A DNA stretch of 64,000 bases. It comes from RH-AL1 sp965198715. GTDB taxonomy: Bacteria > Pseudomonadota > Alphaproteobacteria > Rhizobiales > Beijerinckiaceae. The notes under the pieces were generated by a model. That model searched no databases. It was not told the DNA's origin and saw only the letters and a list, made by a program, of their open reading frames with translations. The position numbers were made by a program, and so were the translations under genes. How positions within the stretch are numbered: position 1 is the stretch's first letter; each line of letters begins with the position of its first letter. This document shows, in pieces, positions 33,546 to 42,351 of this stretch. The stretch is from assembly GCA_965198715.1 (NCBI GenBank), contig CBDAPV010000002.1, positions 434,001 through 498,000 on the forward strand, read 5' to 3'.

Positions 33546-34781
33546 GTGCTCGATCAGAAACGCATCCTCCTCGTTGTCGGCGGCGGCATCGCTGCCTTCA
33601 AGGCGCTCGATCTCGTCCGTCGCCTGCGCGAGCGTGGCGCCTCCGTGCGGCCGGTGATGACCGCCGGCGCGGCGCATTTCGTAACGCCGCTGTCGCTGGC
33701 GAGCCTCACCGGTCACAAGGTTCACGAGGCGCTGTTCTCGCTGACCGACGAGGCCGAGATGGGGCATATCGAGCTCTCGCGCGAAGCCGACCTCGTGGTG
33801 GTGGCTCCGGCCACCGCGAACCTGCTCGCCAAAATGGCCGGCGGTCTCGCCGACGACCTTGCCTCCACCCTCCTGCTCGCCACCGACAAGCGCACCCTGG
33901 TGGCGCCGGCGATGAACCTGCGGATGTGGTTGCAACCGGCGACGCAGCGCAATGTCGCGTTGCTCAAGGCCGATGGCGTGCTGTTCTGCGGCCCCGAGGA
34001 CGGCGCCATGGCCTGCGGCGAATACGGACCGGGCCGAATGAGCGAGCCGCTCGCGATCGTCGCGGCGGTCGAGGCGGCGCTGTTGCACGATACGCGGCTG
34101 CCGTTGCCCGCGACCGCTTTGCAGGGCGGCGCGCTGGCGGGGCGCCGCGTGGTGGTGACCTCGGGTCCGACTCACGAGCCGATCGATCCCGTGCGCTTCA
34201 TCGCCAACCGCTCGTCGGGCAAGCAGGGCCACGCCGTCGCCCGCGCCGCCGCCGCGGCCGGTGCGGACGTCGTGCTGGTCAGCGGACCGGTGGCGCTCCC
34301 CGATCCACCGGGCGTCACCGTCGTGCGCGTGGAAACGGCTGCCGCCATGCTCGCCGCGGTCGAGGCGGCGCTGCCAGCCGACGTCTTCGTCGCGACCGCG
34401 GCCGTCGCGGACTGGCGGGTGGCGACGCCGGCGCCGGGCAAGTTGAAGAAGAGTGCCGGTGGACCTCCGGTGGTGGAGCTGGTTGCCAACCCGGACATCC
34501 TCGCTGCCGTGGCGCGGCGCGGAGAGGAGCGACCGGCGCTGGTGGTGGGGTTCGCCGCCGAGACGCATGACCTCGTCGCCAACGCCCGCCGCAAGCTCGA
34601 AGCCAAAGGCTGCGACATGGTCGTGTTGAACGATGTGGGAGCGGCGGCCGGGACCTTCGGCGGCGACCACAATGCTGTCACGTTGGTGGATAACGGCGGC
34701 ACCGATGTTTGGCCGCGACTCACCAAGGACGAAGTGGCCGCCCGCTTGGTGCGACTTGTGGCGGAACGGCTGGCACGATGA
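33546..34781 (+). CDS. coaBC: Bifunctional phosphopantothenoylcysteine decarboxylase/synthetase CoaBC
   Basis: A 411-residue coenzyme A biosynthesis enzyme. The N-terminal flavin decarboxylase (CoaC) shows RILLVVGGGIAAFKALDLVR, a His in GAAHFVTPLSLASLTG and the PAMNLRMW motif near residue 120. The C-terminal CTP-dependent synthetase (CoaB) starts RRVVVTSGPTHEPIDPVRFI and carries NRSSGKQG near residue 220 and FAAETHDL. It joins cysteine to phosphopantothenate and decarboxylates the product. Starts with GTG. The stop overlaps the dut ATG, a pairing common in many proteobacteria. Confidence 0.95.
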   Translation: MLDQKRILLVVGGGIAAFKALDLVRRLRERGASVRPVMTAGAAHFVTPLSLASLTGHKVHEALFSLTDEAEMGHIELSREADLVVVAPATANLLAKMAGGLADDLASTLLLATDKRTLVAPAMNLRMWLQPATQRNVALLKADGVLFCGPEDGAMACGEYGPGRMSEPLAIVAAVEAALLHDTRLPLPATALQGGALAGRRVVVTSGPTHEPIDPVRFIANRSSGKQGHAVARAAAAAGADVVLVSGPVALPDPPGVTVVRVETAAAMLAAVEAALPADVFVATAAVADWRVATPAPGKLKKSAGGPPVVELVANPDILAAVARRGEERPALVVGFAAETHDLVANARRKLEAKGCDMVVLNDVGAAAGTFGGDHNAVTLVDNGGTDVWPRLTKDEVAARLVRLVAERLAR

Positions 34782-35245
34782 GCGCGGCGTCGGCGTCTCC
34801 CGTCGCAGTGATGGTGCTGGATCACGGCCAGGGCCTGCCGCTGCCGCGTTACGCCACCGAACTCGCCGCCGGCTGCGACCTTGCTGCCGCTGTGTCTGCA
34901 GATGCGCCGATCATGCTCGAGCCGGGCGCCCGCGCGCTGGTGCCAACCGGCCTTGCCCTGGCCCTTCAGGCCGGCTTCGAGGTACAGGTGCGCCCGCGCT
35001 CTGGCTTAGCGCTAAAGCACGGCATCACCGTGCTGAACGCCCCCGGCACGATCGATGCGGACTACCGCGGTGAGATCCAGGTGCTCTTGGTAAACCTTGG
35101 GCAAGCACCTTTCGTTGTGGAACGCGGCCTGCGAATCGCCCAACTCGTGCTCTCACCCGTGATCCGCGCCGCTTTCGTGCTGACCATCGACCTCGACGAC
35201 ACCGCGCGGGCGCAGGGCGGCTTCGGCTCGACGGGTTTGGCTTAG
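34778..35245 (+). CDS. dut: Deoxyuridine 5'-triphosphate nucleotidohydrolase (dUTPase)
   Basis: A 155-residue trimeric dUTPase that converts dUTP to dUMP and pyrophosphate. All five motifs are visible: AGCDLAAA, VRPRSGLALKHGITVLNAPG, TIDADYRGEIQVLLVNLG, RIAQLVLSPV and the C-terminal AQGGFGSTG. The ATG at 34778 overlaps the coaBC stop. Length is typical. Confidence 0.96.
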   Translation: MSAASASPVAVMVLDHGQGLPLPRYATELAAGCDLAAAVSADAPIMLEPGARALVPTGLALALQAGFEVQVRPRSGLALKHGITVLNAPGTIDADYRGEIQVLLVNLGQAPFVVERGLRIAQLVLSPVIRAAFVLTIDLDDTARAQGGFGSTGLA

Positions 35246-35356
35246 GAAATCATTCGAAAGCGACATGCCACCGCGGGAACGGGCTTTGACATTGACCCGT
35301 TCAAATCTCGCCGCGGCACGGTCGCCGCGCGTGCGATCGCGACGGAAGGAAATGAG

Positions 35357-35851
35357 ATGTCCAATCCCGAAAGCCTCAAGGAAGTCTACCTCGAGGAGAT
35401 GAAGGATCTTTGGTCGGCCAACGACCAGATGACCCGGGCCGTGAAGGAATTGAGTGAGCACGCGCACGACGAGAAGCTAAAGAAGCTTCTGCATAAGTCG
35501 GTCGACGGCATTGCCAAGCATACCGCAACGCTCAAGAGCCTGATCGAGGGCGCTGGTGGCAAGGTGAAGTCCGAGCATTGCAAGGGCATGGAAGGACTCG
35601 TCACCGAGGCGCTGAAACACGGCATCAAGGAGGCGCCGACTAAGGGGCCACTCCAAGACATCGAGATGATTGCGCAATACCAGCGCATGTCGCACTACGG
35701 GATCGCCGGTTTTGGATCGGCAGCCGCCTATGCCAAGGCGCTTGGCATGCCAGAAGACGAGAAGAAGCTGAAGGCTCTCGTGTCCGACATCTACAACGCA
35801 GACGAGGTCGCCACGCACCTCAGCGAGACCCTGCAGAAGCAGGCGGCCTAA
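35357..35851 (+). CDS. Ferritin-like DUF892 (YciE/YciF-type) stress protein
   Basis: A 164-residue all-helical protein of the DUF892 family: LKEVYLEEMKDLWSANDQMT, HKSVDGIAKHTATLKSLIEG, DIEMIAQYQRMSHYGIAGFG and NADEVATHLSETLQKQA. Spaced Glu and His residues (EE, H, E, H) fit a ferritin-like di-metal site. Such proteins are stress-induced in many bacteria; the precise function is not settled. A GGAAGG lies 8 bp before the ATG. It converges on glgP. Confidence 0.88.
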   Translation: MSNPESLKEVYLEEMKDLWSANDQMTRAVKELSEHAHDEKLKKLLHKSVDGIAKHTATLKSLIEGAGGKVKSEHCKGMEGLVTEALKHGIKEAPTKGPLQDIEMIAQYQRMSHYGIAGFGSAAAYAKALGMPEDEKKLKALVSDIYNADEVATHLSETLQKQAA

Positions 35852-35914
35852 TCGTCATACTGTGATACGATGCACGCCGGCACTGGCTCGTTCCGATGCC
35901 GGCGATGCTTTGTG

Positions 35915-38407
35915 TCAGGCCAGCAACGGCGCGCGCCAGATCTCGTCGGCATACTCGCGGATCGTACGGTCGGACGAGAACCAACCCATCTGCGAGATGT
36001 TCGCGATCCTCGCGACCGACCACGCGGGCTGGTCAAACCAGAGCGCGTCCACATCCCTCTGGCGTCGGATATAGGCTTCGAAGTCGGCGGCCACCATGAA
36101 CGTGTCGTATCCGAGCACGCTATCCACCAGGGAATGGTATCGCGACGTGTCGTCGGGCGAGAACAGACCGTCGTAGATCGCGTCGAGCGCGTCCTTGAGG
36201 CGGTAGGAATTGATGAGCGCGTCGCGGCCACGGAAGCCTTCGGCTCGTCGTTGCTCGACCTCCGGCGTCGTCATGCCGAAGATGAAGATGTTGTCAAGAC
36301 CTACTGCCTCCGAGATCTCGATGTTGGCTCCGTCCATCGTGCCGATCGTGAGCGCGCCGTTAAGCGCCATCTTCATGTTGCCGGTGCCGGATGCCTCCAT
36401 GCCGGCAGTGGAAATTTGCTCGCTGAGATCGGCCGCCGGGATGATCACCTCCGCCAGCGACACGTTGTAGTTCGGCAGGAAAGCAACCTTGAGCCGATCG
36501 CCGATGTCGGGGTCGTTGTTGATCACCTTGGCGACGTCGTTGGTGAGCTTGATGATCAGCTTGGCGCGATGATAGCTCGCCGCCGCCTTTCCGGCGAAGA
36601 TCTTCACGCGAGGGGCATAGTGGCCGCCAGGGTTGAGCTTGATCTCCCGATAAAGCGCGGCGGTCGAGAGGACGTTGAGCAATTGGCGCTTGTACTCGTG
36701 GATACGCTTGATCTGAACGTCGAAGAGCGCGTCCGGAGAGACCTTGACGCCCAGCCTATCCTCGATGACGGCCGCTAGCGCTTGTTTGTTGCGCCGACGC
36801 ACGCGCGCCATCTGTTCGTCAAAGGCGGCGTCGCCCGCGTAAACCGCGAGGTCCCTGAGATGCATCGGATCGTCGAGTACCTTGCGCCCGAGCGTTTCGA
36901 CGAGGAGGGATGTCAGCCCTGGATTGGCTTCTATGAGCCAACGCCGGAAGGTGATGCCGTTGGTCTTGTTGACGATGCGGTCGGGATAGATCGAGGCGAG
37001 GTCTGCGAAGATCGTCTGCTTCATCAGGTCGGTATGCAGCGCCGAGACGCCGTTAATGTGCGACGATCCGATGAAGGCGAGATGGCCCATGCGGACGCGC
37101 TTGCCCTCGCCCTCCTCGATTAGCGAGACGGCCGCAAGCTTGGCGGGATCGGCGCGCATGGCCTCGGGCACCCGCTTCAGGTGCTTGTGGTTGATGAGGA
37201 AGATGATCTGCATGTGCCGCGGCAGCAGGTCGTTCATGAGATGCAGCGGCCAGGCCTCGAGCGCCTCGGGAAGCAGCGTGTGGTTGGTGTAGTTCAGAGT
37301 GCCCTGAGTGATCGTCCAGGCTTCGCTCCACGGCAGTCCGTGCTCGTCGACGAGCAGGCGCATCAGCTCGGCCACCGCAATTGCCGGGTGAGTGTCGTTC
37401 ATGTGGATCGCCGCGCAATCGGCGAGGGACTTGATCGACTTGTTCTGCGTCAGGTGACGGCGGATCAGGTCCTGCAGCGAGGCCGAGGTGAAGAAATACT
37501 CCTGACGCAAACGCAGCGCCTGTCCCGCCGGCGTCTCGTCCGAAGGGTAGAGCACGCGCGAAATCGATTCGGCGTGGGCGCGGGCGGCGAAGGATCCGAC
37601 GTGGTCGCCGCGATTGAAGCCGGTGAGGTCGATCTGATCCACGGCTCGGGCTGACCAGAGCCGCAGCGTGTTGGCGTGCTTGCCCTGCCAACCGATGATC
37701 GGCGTGTCGTAGGCAACCGCGTTTACGATCTCGAGCGGGTGCCAGACGTTCTTCAGCGGCACGGCTTCCGACTCGCCGCCGACTTGCTCGACGAAGCCGC
37801 CGAAGCCGATCGGGTAGACGACTTCGGGTCGCTCGAATTCCCAGGGATTGCCGTAGGCCAGCCAGTCCTCCGGCGCCTCATGCTGCCAGCCGTCCGAGAT
37901 CATCTGGCGGAACAGCCCATGCTCGTAGCGGATGCCGTAGCCGTAGGCGGGCAGTCCGACCGAGGCCATGGACTCCATGAAGCAGGCGGCAAGGCGACCC
38001 AGGCCGCCGTTGCCGAGCGCCGCGTCCGGTTCCTGGGCGCGGACGTCGGCGAGATCGACGCCGAGAGCAGCCAGAGCGTTGCGGGCGGATTCGGTCAGGC
38101 CGAGGTTGGTCAGCCCGTCCATGAGCAGGCGGCCGATCAGGAACTCGACGGACAGATAGTAGACCTGCTTGGTATGAGCCTGATGCGAGCGTCGCGTCGC
38201 GCTCATCCAGCGGTCCACAATCCGGTCCCGCACCGCTAGCGCCAAGGCCACGAACCAGTCGCGCGACGAGGCCGTCTTCAGGTCTTTGCCGACGTTGTAG
38301 ATCAGCTTGGCGAGGATGGCCTCGCGCAGCTCCTCGCTTTCCGTGCTCGCTCCACGCGATGATCTGGCTTGATCGGGCTTCCCGATGGAGGCTGCGGCTT
38401 GAGGCAT
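35915..38407 (-). CDS. glgP: Glycogen/alpha-glucan phosphorylase
   Basis: An 830-residue phosphorylase that releases glucose-1-phosphate from glycogen. N-terminal region: KQVYYLSVEFLIGRLLMDGL, ALGNGGLGRLAACFMESMAS. The pyridoxal-phosphate Lys lies in ASGTGNMKMALNGALTIGT near residue 678. KRIHEYKRQLLNVL (near 566) is another hallmark. Length is full. It stands alone here, without other glg genes, and converges on the DUF892 gene. A weak start choice remains; the MPQAAASIGKPDQARS leader is not conserved. Confidence 0.95.
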   Translation of the reverse strand: MPQAAASIGKPDQARSSRGASTESEELREAILAKLIYNVGKDLKTASSRDWFVALALAVRDRIVDRWMSATRRSHQAHTKQVYYLSVEFLIGRLLMDGLTNLGLTESARNALAALGVDLADVRAQEPDAALGNGGLGRLAACFMESMASVGLPAYGYGIRYEHGLFRQMISDGWQHEAPEDWLAYGNPWEFERPEVVYPIGFGGFVEQVGGESEAVPLKNVWHPLEIVNAVAYDTPIIGWQGKHANTLRLWSARAVDQIDLTGFNRGDHVGSFAARAHAESISRVLYPSDETPAGQALRLRQEYFFTSASLQDLIRRHLTQNKSIKSLADCAAIHMNDTHPAIAVAELMRLLVDEHGLPWSEAWTITQGTLNYTNHTLLPEALEAWPLHLMNDLLPRHMQIIFLINHKHLKRVPEAMRADPAKLAAVSLIEEGEGKRVRMGHLAFIGSSHINGVSALHTDLMKQTIFADLASIYPDRIVNKTNGITFRRWLIEANPGLTSLLVETLGRKVLDDPMHLRDLAVYAGDAAFDEQMARVRRRNKQALAAVIEDRLGVKVSPDALFDVQIKRIHEYKRQLLNVLSTAALYREIKLNPGGHYAPRVKIFAGKAAASYHRAKLIIKLTNDVAKVINNDPDIGDRLKVAFLPNYNVSLAEVIIPAADLSEQISTAGMEASGTGNMKMALNGALTIGTMDGANIEISEAVGLDNIFIFGMTTPEVEQRRAEGFRGRDALINSYRLKDALDAIYDGLFSPDDTSRYHSLVDSVLGYDTFMVAADFEAYIRRQRDVDALWFDQPAWSVARIANISQMGWFSSDRTIREYADEIWRAPLLA

Positions 38408-38611
38408 CGAGCGGATCCTTCATCGCTGCCGATCATCCAGGTTCGGTTGTCGGCAGCGGCAGCGCGACATCGCGATGAATCGGTTATTTGACAGCGTCAA
38501 AGCTATCACGCGCGACTGTCCGGCAACAGCCCGGCGCAACTTTTGCGCGGTCTGTGGCCCCTTTATAGGGGCACCTCGGTTGGACGATTGAAAAACGGGC
38601 TACGTTCGGCC

Positions 38612-39064
38612 ATGTTGAAGAAGTTCCGATCCATCCGATCGGGTCCCTTCGAGGATGACGCGCTGATCAATCAGAGTTTCGCCGAAGCCGCCCCGCGGCA
38701 GCTTCACCCGCTCTCGGCCGACGAGTTCGACAGCGGTAAGCTCGTGCACATCGTGATGGACAGTCTCGACGATGCGAAAGCCGAAGACTCGCTCCTGATC
38801 GACCTCCACGGAAAAACGTCCTTTGCCGACGCGATGATCATCACGACCGGGCGCTCCAGCGTTCACGTCGCCTCGATCGCCGATCGCGTGCTCAAGGCCC
38901 TTAAGGAGGGCATGAAAGGCGTGCCCCGCGTCGAAGGCTTGTCGGGCGGCGATTGGGTGCTAATCGATGCCGGTGACATTATCGTGCACGTGTTCCGCCC
39001 GGAAGTGCGGCAGTTCTACAATCTCGAGAAGATGTGGGGCTCGGACCGGCCGCTGATGGCCTGA
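38612..39064 (+). CDS. rsfS: Ribosomal silencing factor RsfS
   Basis: A 150-residue protein. The conserved core starts around residue 37: HIVMDSLDDAKAEDSLLIDL, GKTSFADAMIITTGRSSVHV, GLSGGDWVLIDAGDIIVHVF and RQFYNLEKMWG. RsfS binds ribosomal protein L14 and blocks subunit joining when nutrients are scarce. The N-terminal 35 residues are not part of the usual core, so a later start cannot be excluded. rlmH follows 33 bp later, the usual alphaproteobacterial order; nadD is not present upstream. Confidence 0.9.
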   Translation: MLKKFRSIRSGPFEDDALINQSFAEAAPRQLHPLSADEFDSGKLVHIVMDSLDDAKAEDSLLIDLHGKTSFADAMIITTGRSSVHVASIADRVLKALKEGMKGVPRVEGLSGGDWVLIDAGDIIVHVFRPEVRQFYNLEKMWGSDRPLMA

Positions 39065-39097
39065 CACGCATTTTCTGCTGATGGTTGGTGCACGTCG

Positions 39098-39580
39098 ATG
39101 CTGCGGGTGACCCTCATCGGCATCGGCCGCCTCAAGGTAGGCCTCGAGCGCGAGCTAGCAACACGCTACCTTGAACGAGCCGCCTTGGCCGGACGGCCTC
39201 TCGGCCTTGCCATCAAAATGCGCGAGCTCGAAGAGAGTCGGGCGCGCCGCGCGGAGGACCGCAAGCGCGAAGAGGCTCAGGCGCTCAACTCCGCCATCCC
39301 CGTCGCGGCGGAGATCATGGCGCTCGACGAAGCCGGTAGCGCCCTCGACAGCCGCGGGTTCGCCAACGTAATCGGCACTTCGCGAGATCTGGGCCGAGGG
39401 GCACTCGCCGTGGTCATTGGTGGTGCCGATGGACTGGATCTCGACTTCCGCGGGCGAGCCGATCATGTGATCGCATTCGGCGCCATGACGTGGCCGCACC
39501 AGCTGGTCCGCGTGATGGCGGCCGAGCAGATCTATCGCTCTGTCACCATCCTCGCTCGACATCCTTATCACAGAGCCTGA
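39098..39580 (+). CDS. rlmH: 23S rRNA (pseudouridine1915-N3)-methyltransferase RlmH
   Basis: A 160-residue SPOUT-fold methyltransferase acting on helix 69 of 23S rRNA. Motifs: VTLIGIGRLKVGLERELATR, IMALDEAGSALDSRGFANVI, VVIGGADGLD and FGAMTWPHQLVRVMAAEQIY, ending HPYHRA as is normal. It ends exactly where the next, convergent gene ends (adjacent stop codons at 39580 and 39581). Confidence 0.95.
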   Translation: MLRVTLIGIGRLKVGLERELATRYLERAALAGRPLGLAIKMRELEESRARRAEDRKREEAQALNSAIPVAAEIMALDEAGSALDSRGFANVIGTSRDLGRGALAVVIGGADGLDLDFRGRADHVIAFGAMTWPHQLVRVMAAEQIYRSVTILARHPYHRA

Positions 39581-40159
39581 TCAGTCGGCCTGCTTTAACC
39601 CCTCGTTGAGCTTTGCCATATTCGCCGTCACAAGGTCGATATTATCTTGCGGCGGCCTGTCCTTGGCTCCGGCCTTCAGCACCTCGTTGAGTTCGTCGAG
39701 CGCTTCCTTCTTCTCCTTAGGCGGCATCTGCTTGTCGGCCTTGACCTCGTCGATCTGTTTCTTGGTCGCGGCCTCGGCGCCGATGTACTTGCCGCTGTCG
39801 GGATCGATCCCGGCCAACACGACCCCAACGCTGTAGCTCGCATCGGCGAAGTCGCTGGCACCAGCGAAGCCATTCTTCTTCACAGCGGCGTCGATCTTTG
39901 CATCCATCTTCGGATCGGGCGTCTTGGCATCCGCCGGCATCTTGGCCTCGACTTCACGGATCTCTTGCTGCGCCGCGATGAGGCCGTCCAGGCTCTTCTG
40001 CGACAGGGTCACCTGCTTAGGCTGAGGTCCTTCGACCGGTGCTGCGACGTCCGTCTTGCCCTGCGCATGAGCGACGCCAAAGCCGACGGACGCCGACAGG
40101 ACGAGCGCGGTTGCCGCCGCGAGAACCACGCGGGGAGCCTTGTAAAGGTAAGAGCGCAT
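39581..40159 (-). CDS. Exported hypothetical protein
   Basis: A 192-residue protein with a signal peptide (about 1-30, AATALVLSASVGFGVAHAQG). The mature part is charged and helical: SQKSLDGLIAAQQEIREVEA, GFAGASDFADASYSVGVVLA, KKQIDEVKADKQMPPKEKKE and DNIDLVTANMAKLNEGLKQA. No catalytic motif is visible. It resembles Lys/Glu-rich periplasmic proteins of rhizobia with no known role. Start at the ATG at 40159; an upstream extension would destroy the signal sequence. Confidence 0.75.
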   Translation of the reverse strand: MRSYLYKAPRVVLAAATALVLSASVGFGVAHAQGKTDVAAPVEGPQPKQVTLSQKSLDGLIAAQQEIREVEAKMPADAKTPDPKMDAKIDAAVKKNGFAGASDFADASYSVGVVLAGIDPDSGKYIGAEAATKKQIDEVKADKQMPPKEKKEALDELNEVLKAGAKDRPPQDNIDLVTANMAKLNEGLKQAD

Positions 40160-40247
40160 CGTACAACTCCGCTGTTGATCCGGATGGGACCGGTCCAACC
40201 TCCGAGAGCTTCGGCAGTTCACACGAGGGTACGGCGAAAGCGAGGAC

Positions 40248-40727
40248 TCAGGCGGTGCGCGTCCGCCCGAATGGCGCATTCAGTCGCACGATGGCGAGGT
40301 TGAGCGCCGCGGCCACCGAAACCCAGGCGAGGTAGGGAACGAGCAGCCAAGCCGCTGATGCGGAGAGGGGTGCCAGGCCGATGATCAGCGCCAAGATGGA
40401 CAGCCAGAGCAGCGGCACTTCCGCGAGCGACCAATCCGGCCGCTGAAGCGTGAAGAACAGCGGGCTCCATGCCATGTGACAGATGATGTTGATGCCGAAG
40501 AGCCAGAGGATACGCGAGTGCGCCTCGGGGGCCGCGGTCCAAGCCGATGCCGCGGACCACGCCGCCAGCACGCCGATCAGCGTCCACATCGGCCCGAACA
40601 GCCAGTTCGGCGGATTCCACGACGGCTTGCGCAGCGTGTAGTACCAGGGACCGATACGGGTCGAGATGCCGCCGACGAACAGCGCGAGCATAGAGATGGC
40701 ACCCGCCGCGAGGAGCGCGTGGAACAT
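40248..40727 (-). CDS. tspO: TspO/MBR family tryptophan-rich sensory protein
   Basis: A 159-residue, five-helix membrane protein. Signature: PWYYTLRKPSWNPPNWLFGP followed by MWTLIGVLAAWSA, then INIICHMAWSPLFFTLQRPD and AAWLLVPYLAWVSVAAALN. TspO proteins bind tetrapyrroles and modulate stress or pigment responses in alphaproteobacteria. I chose the ATG at 40727, with GGAG 7 bases upstream, rather than earlier in-frame starts. It is divergent from leuD, with a 76-bp gap. Confidence 0.9.
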   Translation of the reverse strand: MFHALLAAGAISMLALFVGGISTRIGPWYYTLRKPSWNPPNWLFGPMWTLIGVLAAWSAASAWTAAPEAHSRILWLFGINIICHMAWSPLFFTLQRPDWSLAEVPLLWLSILALIIGLAPLSASAAWLLVPYLAWVSVAAALNLAIVRLNAPFGRTRTA

Positions 40728-40803
40728 GGGCAGGCTCCGAAAACGGTCGACCCACGCGCTCAAGTGATTTGCCCGCGTGGGCGCCTCACTATATGACACC
40801 TTT

Positions 40804-41409
40804 ATGGATAGTTTCACCAGCCTGACCGCGGTTGCTGCTCCGCTCAGGATCCGCAACGTCGACACCGATCAGATCATTCCGGCTCGCTATCTGAAGACGA
40901 TCAAGCGCACTGGGCTCGGTTCGGCTCTGTTCTCGCCGCACCGTTATCATGACGACGGTTCCGAAAACCCTGATTTCGTGCTGAACAGGCCGGCCTATCG
41001 CGAAGCCAAGATCCTCGTCGCGGAGGACAATTTCGGGTGCGGATCCTCTCGCGAGCATGCACCTTGGGCGTTGCTCGATTTCGGCATACGATGCGTCATC
41101 TCGACCAGCTTCGCCGATATTTTCTACAACAATTGCTTCAAGAATGGAATCCTCCCGATCGTGGTCTCTCCTCAAGACCTCGAGAAATTGATGGACGATG
41201 CTGATCGCGGCAGCAACGCCACCCTGACGATCGATCTCGAGGAACAGGCCATCAAGGGCCCCGATGGCGGCACGCTGGCCTTCGAGATCGACGGTTTCCG
41301 CAAGCATTGTCTACTGAACGGGCTTGATGACATCGCCCTCACAATGGAGAAGAGCGGCACCGTGGAAATGTACGAGCATAAGCTCGCCGCCGAGCGACCT
41401 TGGCTTTGA
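40804..41409 (+). CDS. leuD: 3-isopropylmalate dehydratase small subunit LeuD
   Basis: A 201-residue subunit that, with the iron-sulfur subunit LeuC, isomerises 2- to 3-isopropylmalate in leucine synthesis. Motifs: RNVDTDQIIPARYLKTIKRT, EDNFGCGSSREHAPWALLDF, STSFADIFYNNCFKNGILPI. LeuC is not in the window. The stop overlaps a TTG that may start the next gene. Confidence 0.96.
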   Translation: MDSFTSLTAVAAPLRIRNVDTDQIIPARYLKTIKRTGLGSALFSPHRYHDDGSENPDFVLNRPAYREAKILVAEDNFGCGSSREHAPWALLDFGIRCVISTSFADIFYNNCFKNGILPIVVSPQDLEKLMDDADRGSNATLTIDLEEQAIKGPDGGTLAFEIDGFRKHCLLNGLDDIALTMEKSGTVEMYEHKLAAERPWL

Positions 41410-41954
41410 GGGCCCTCCTCGTCGCGACCTGCGTTCTCGGTCTGGTCGTCGCCGCCCATGCGCAACGCGCCACCGACAATGCGCAGGAGCAACAGTTCAA
41501 AGCGCCGGCGCTGCCCGACCAGGCGCCAGGCTACTTCAAACCGGACGCTGATACGAGTGATGGCGCCCCAGACGATGTGTGGATCTTCTCAGGCTCGCTG
41601 CAGAACACACACGAGAGTTTCTCGGGAACGCTTGTTGCCGGCAAAGGCGAGGTTCAGTTCGAGATGAAGCTCTCTGGGGGCACGACCTGCGACGGCACGG
41701 ACCTCTCTGGCGATGTCGGGTTGGTGCGGCTGAAGGAGATCACCTGCTCGGATGATCGCATCATGAAAGCCTTGTTCGTGCCTCAGGGCGGACAGGAGCT
41801 TAAGGTGTTCGGCCATGTCGGCGATGAGCGCTTCATGACCAGCGCTCACCTTCTCGGCACGGAGGCGGTACCGGAGAAGAAACAAACCGCCGAGCCGACC
41901 GCGCCAGCACTTCAGGCGCGACCCGACAGAGCGTCACCAGCCTCGCCGCGTTAG
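41406..41954 (+). CDS. Exported hypothetical protein downstream of leuD
   Basis: About 182 residues with a signal peptide (RALLVATCVLGLVVAAHAQ). The mature part contains DDVWIFSGSLQNTHESFSGT, MKLSGGTTCDGTDLSGDVG and two cysteines (TCDG, TCSD) that could form a disulfide, then a Pro/Ala-rich tail. I do not recognise the family. It has no ATG start; TTG at 41406 (overlapping the leuD stop) or 41400 are the only reasonable choices. Probably co-transcribed with leuD. Confidence 0.6.
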   Translation: MRALLVATCVLGLVVAAHAQRATDNAQEQQFKAPALPDQAPGYFKPDADTSDGAPDDVWIFSGSLQNTHESFSGTLVAGKGEVQFEMKLSGGTTCDGTDLSGDVGLVRLKEITCSDDRIMKALFVPQGGQELKVFGHVGDERFMTSAHLLGTEAVPEKKQTAEPTAPALQARPDRASPASPR

Positions 41955-42015
41955 CCGACTTCCGAGCTAGCCTTGCTTTAGAGAGCGGTTGAGCCGGTCC
42001 AGAAGCCTGAGCGTG

Positions 42016-42312
42016 TCAGCGAAAGTCGGGATCGGCCTGAACATGCAGGTGGCGGGCATTGCCGGCACCCGGCAGCATGCCGAGGCCGTCCGAACGCAAC
42101 CCGGCGGACGCGGTGCCGCCATTCCATGCGCGCGTTTCGTTGATCCGGGTCTGACCGCAGGTTCCGTTGCCGAGGTCGACGCCGCCGGGCCCGTACACCG
42201 CGCAGCGATCTTCGATGCGGATCGCGTCTCCCGCGAAGGCGCCCATGCTTGCCATCGTCACGGTTGCGAGAGTGCCGAGAATCAAGGTCGTCCTGCGCGG
42301 AAGCGAGATCAT
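42016..42312 (-). CDS. Small exported hypothetical protein
   Basis: A 98-residue protein with a signal peptide (MISLPRRTTLILGTLATVTM to about residue 27). The short mature part has two Cys (DRCAVYGPGG, NGTCGQTRINETRAW), which could form a disulfide. Composition is normal for an exported protein, and the signal sequence is the main support. No function can be suggested. It lies between convergent and co-directed neighbours, with rsmE 39 bp upstream. Confidence 0.55.
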   Translation of the reverse strand: MISLPRRTTLILGTLATVTMASMGAFAGDAIRIEDRCAVYGPGGVDLGNGTCGQTRINETRAWNGGTASAGLRSDGLGMLPGAGNARHLHVQADPDFR

Positions 42313-42351
42313 AACGTCCTTCAGGGCTGACAGCTTAGTGTCAAGGTGACC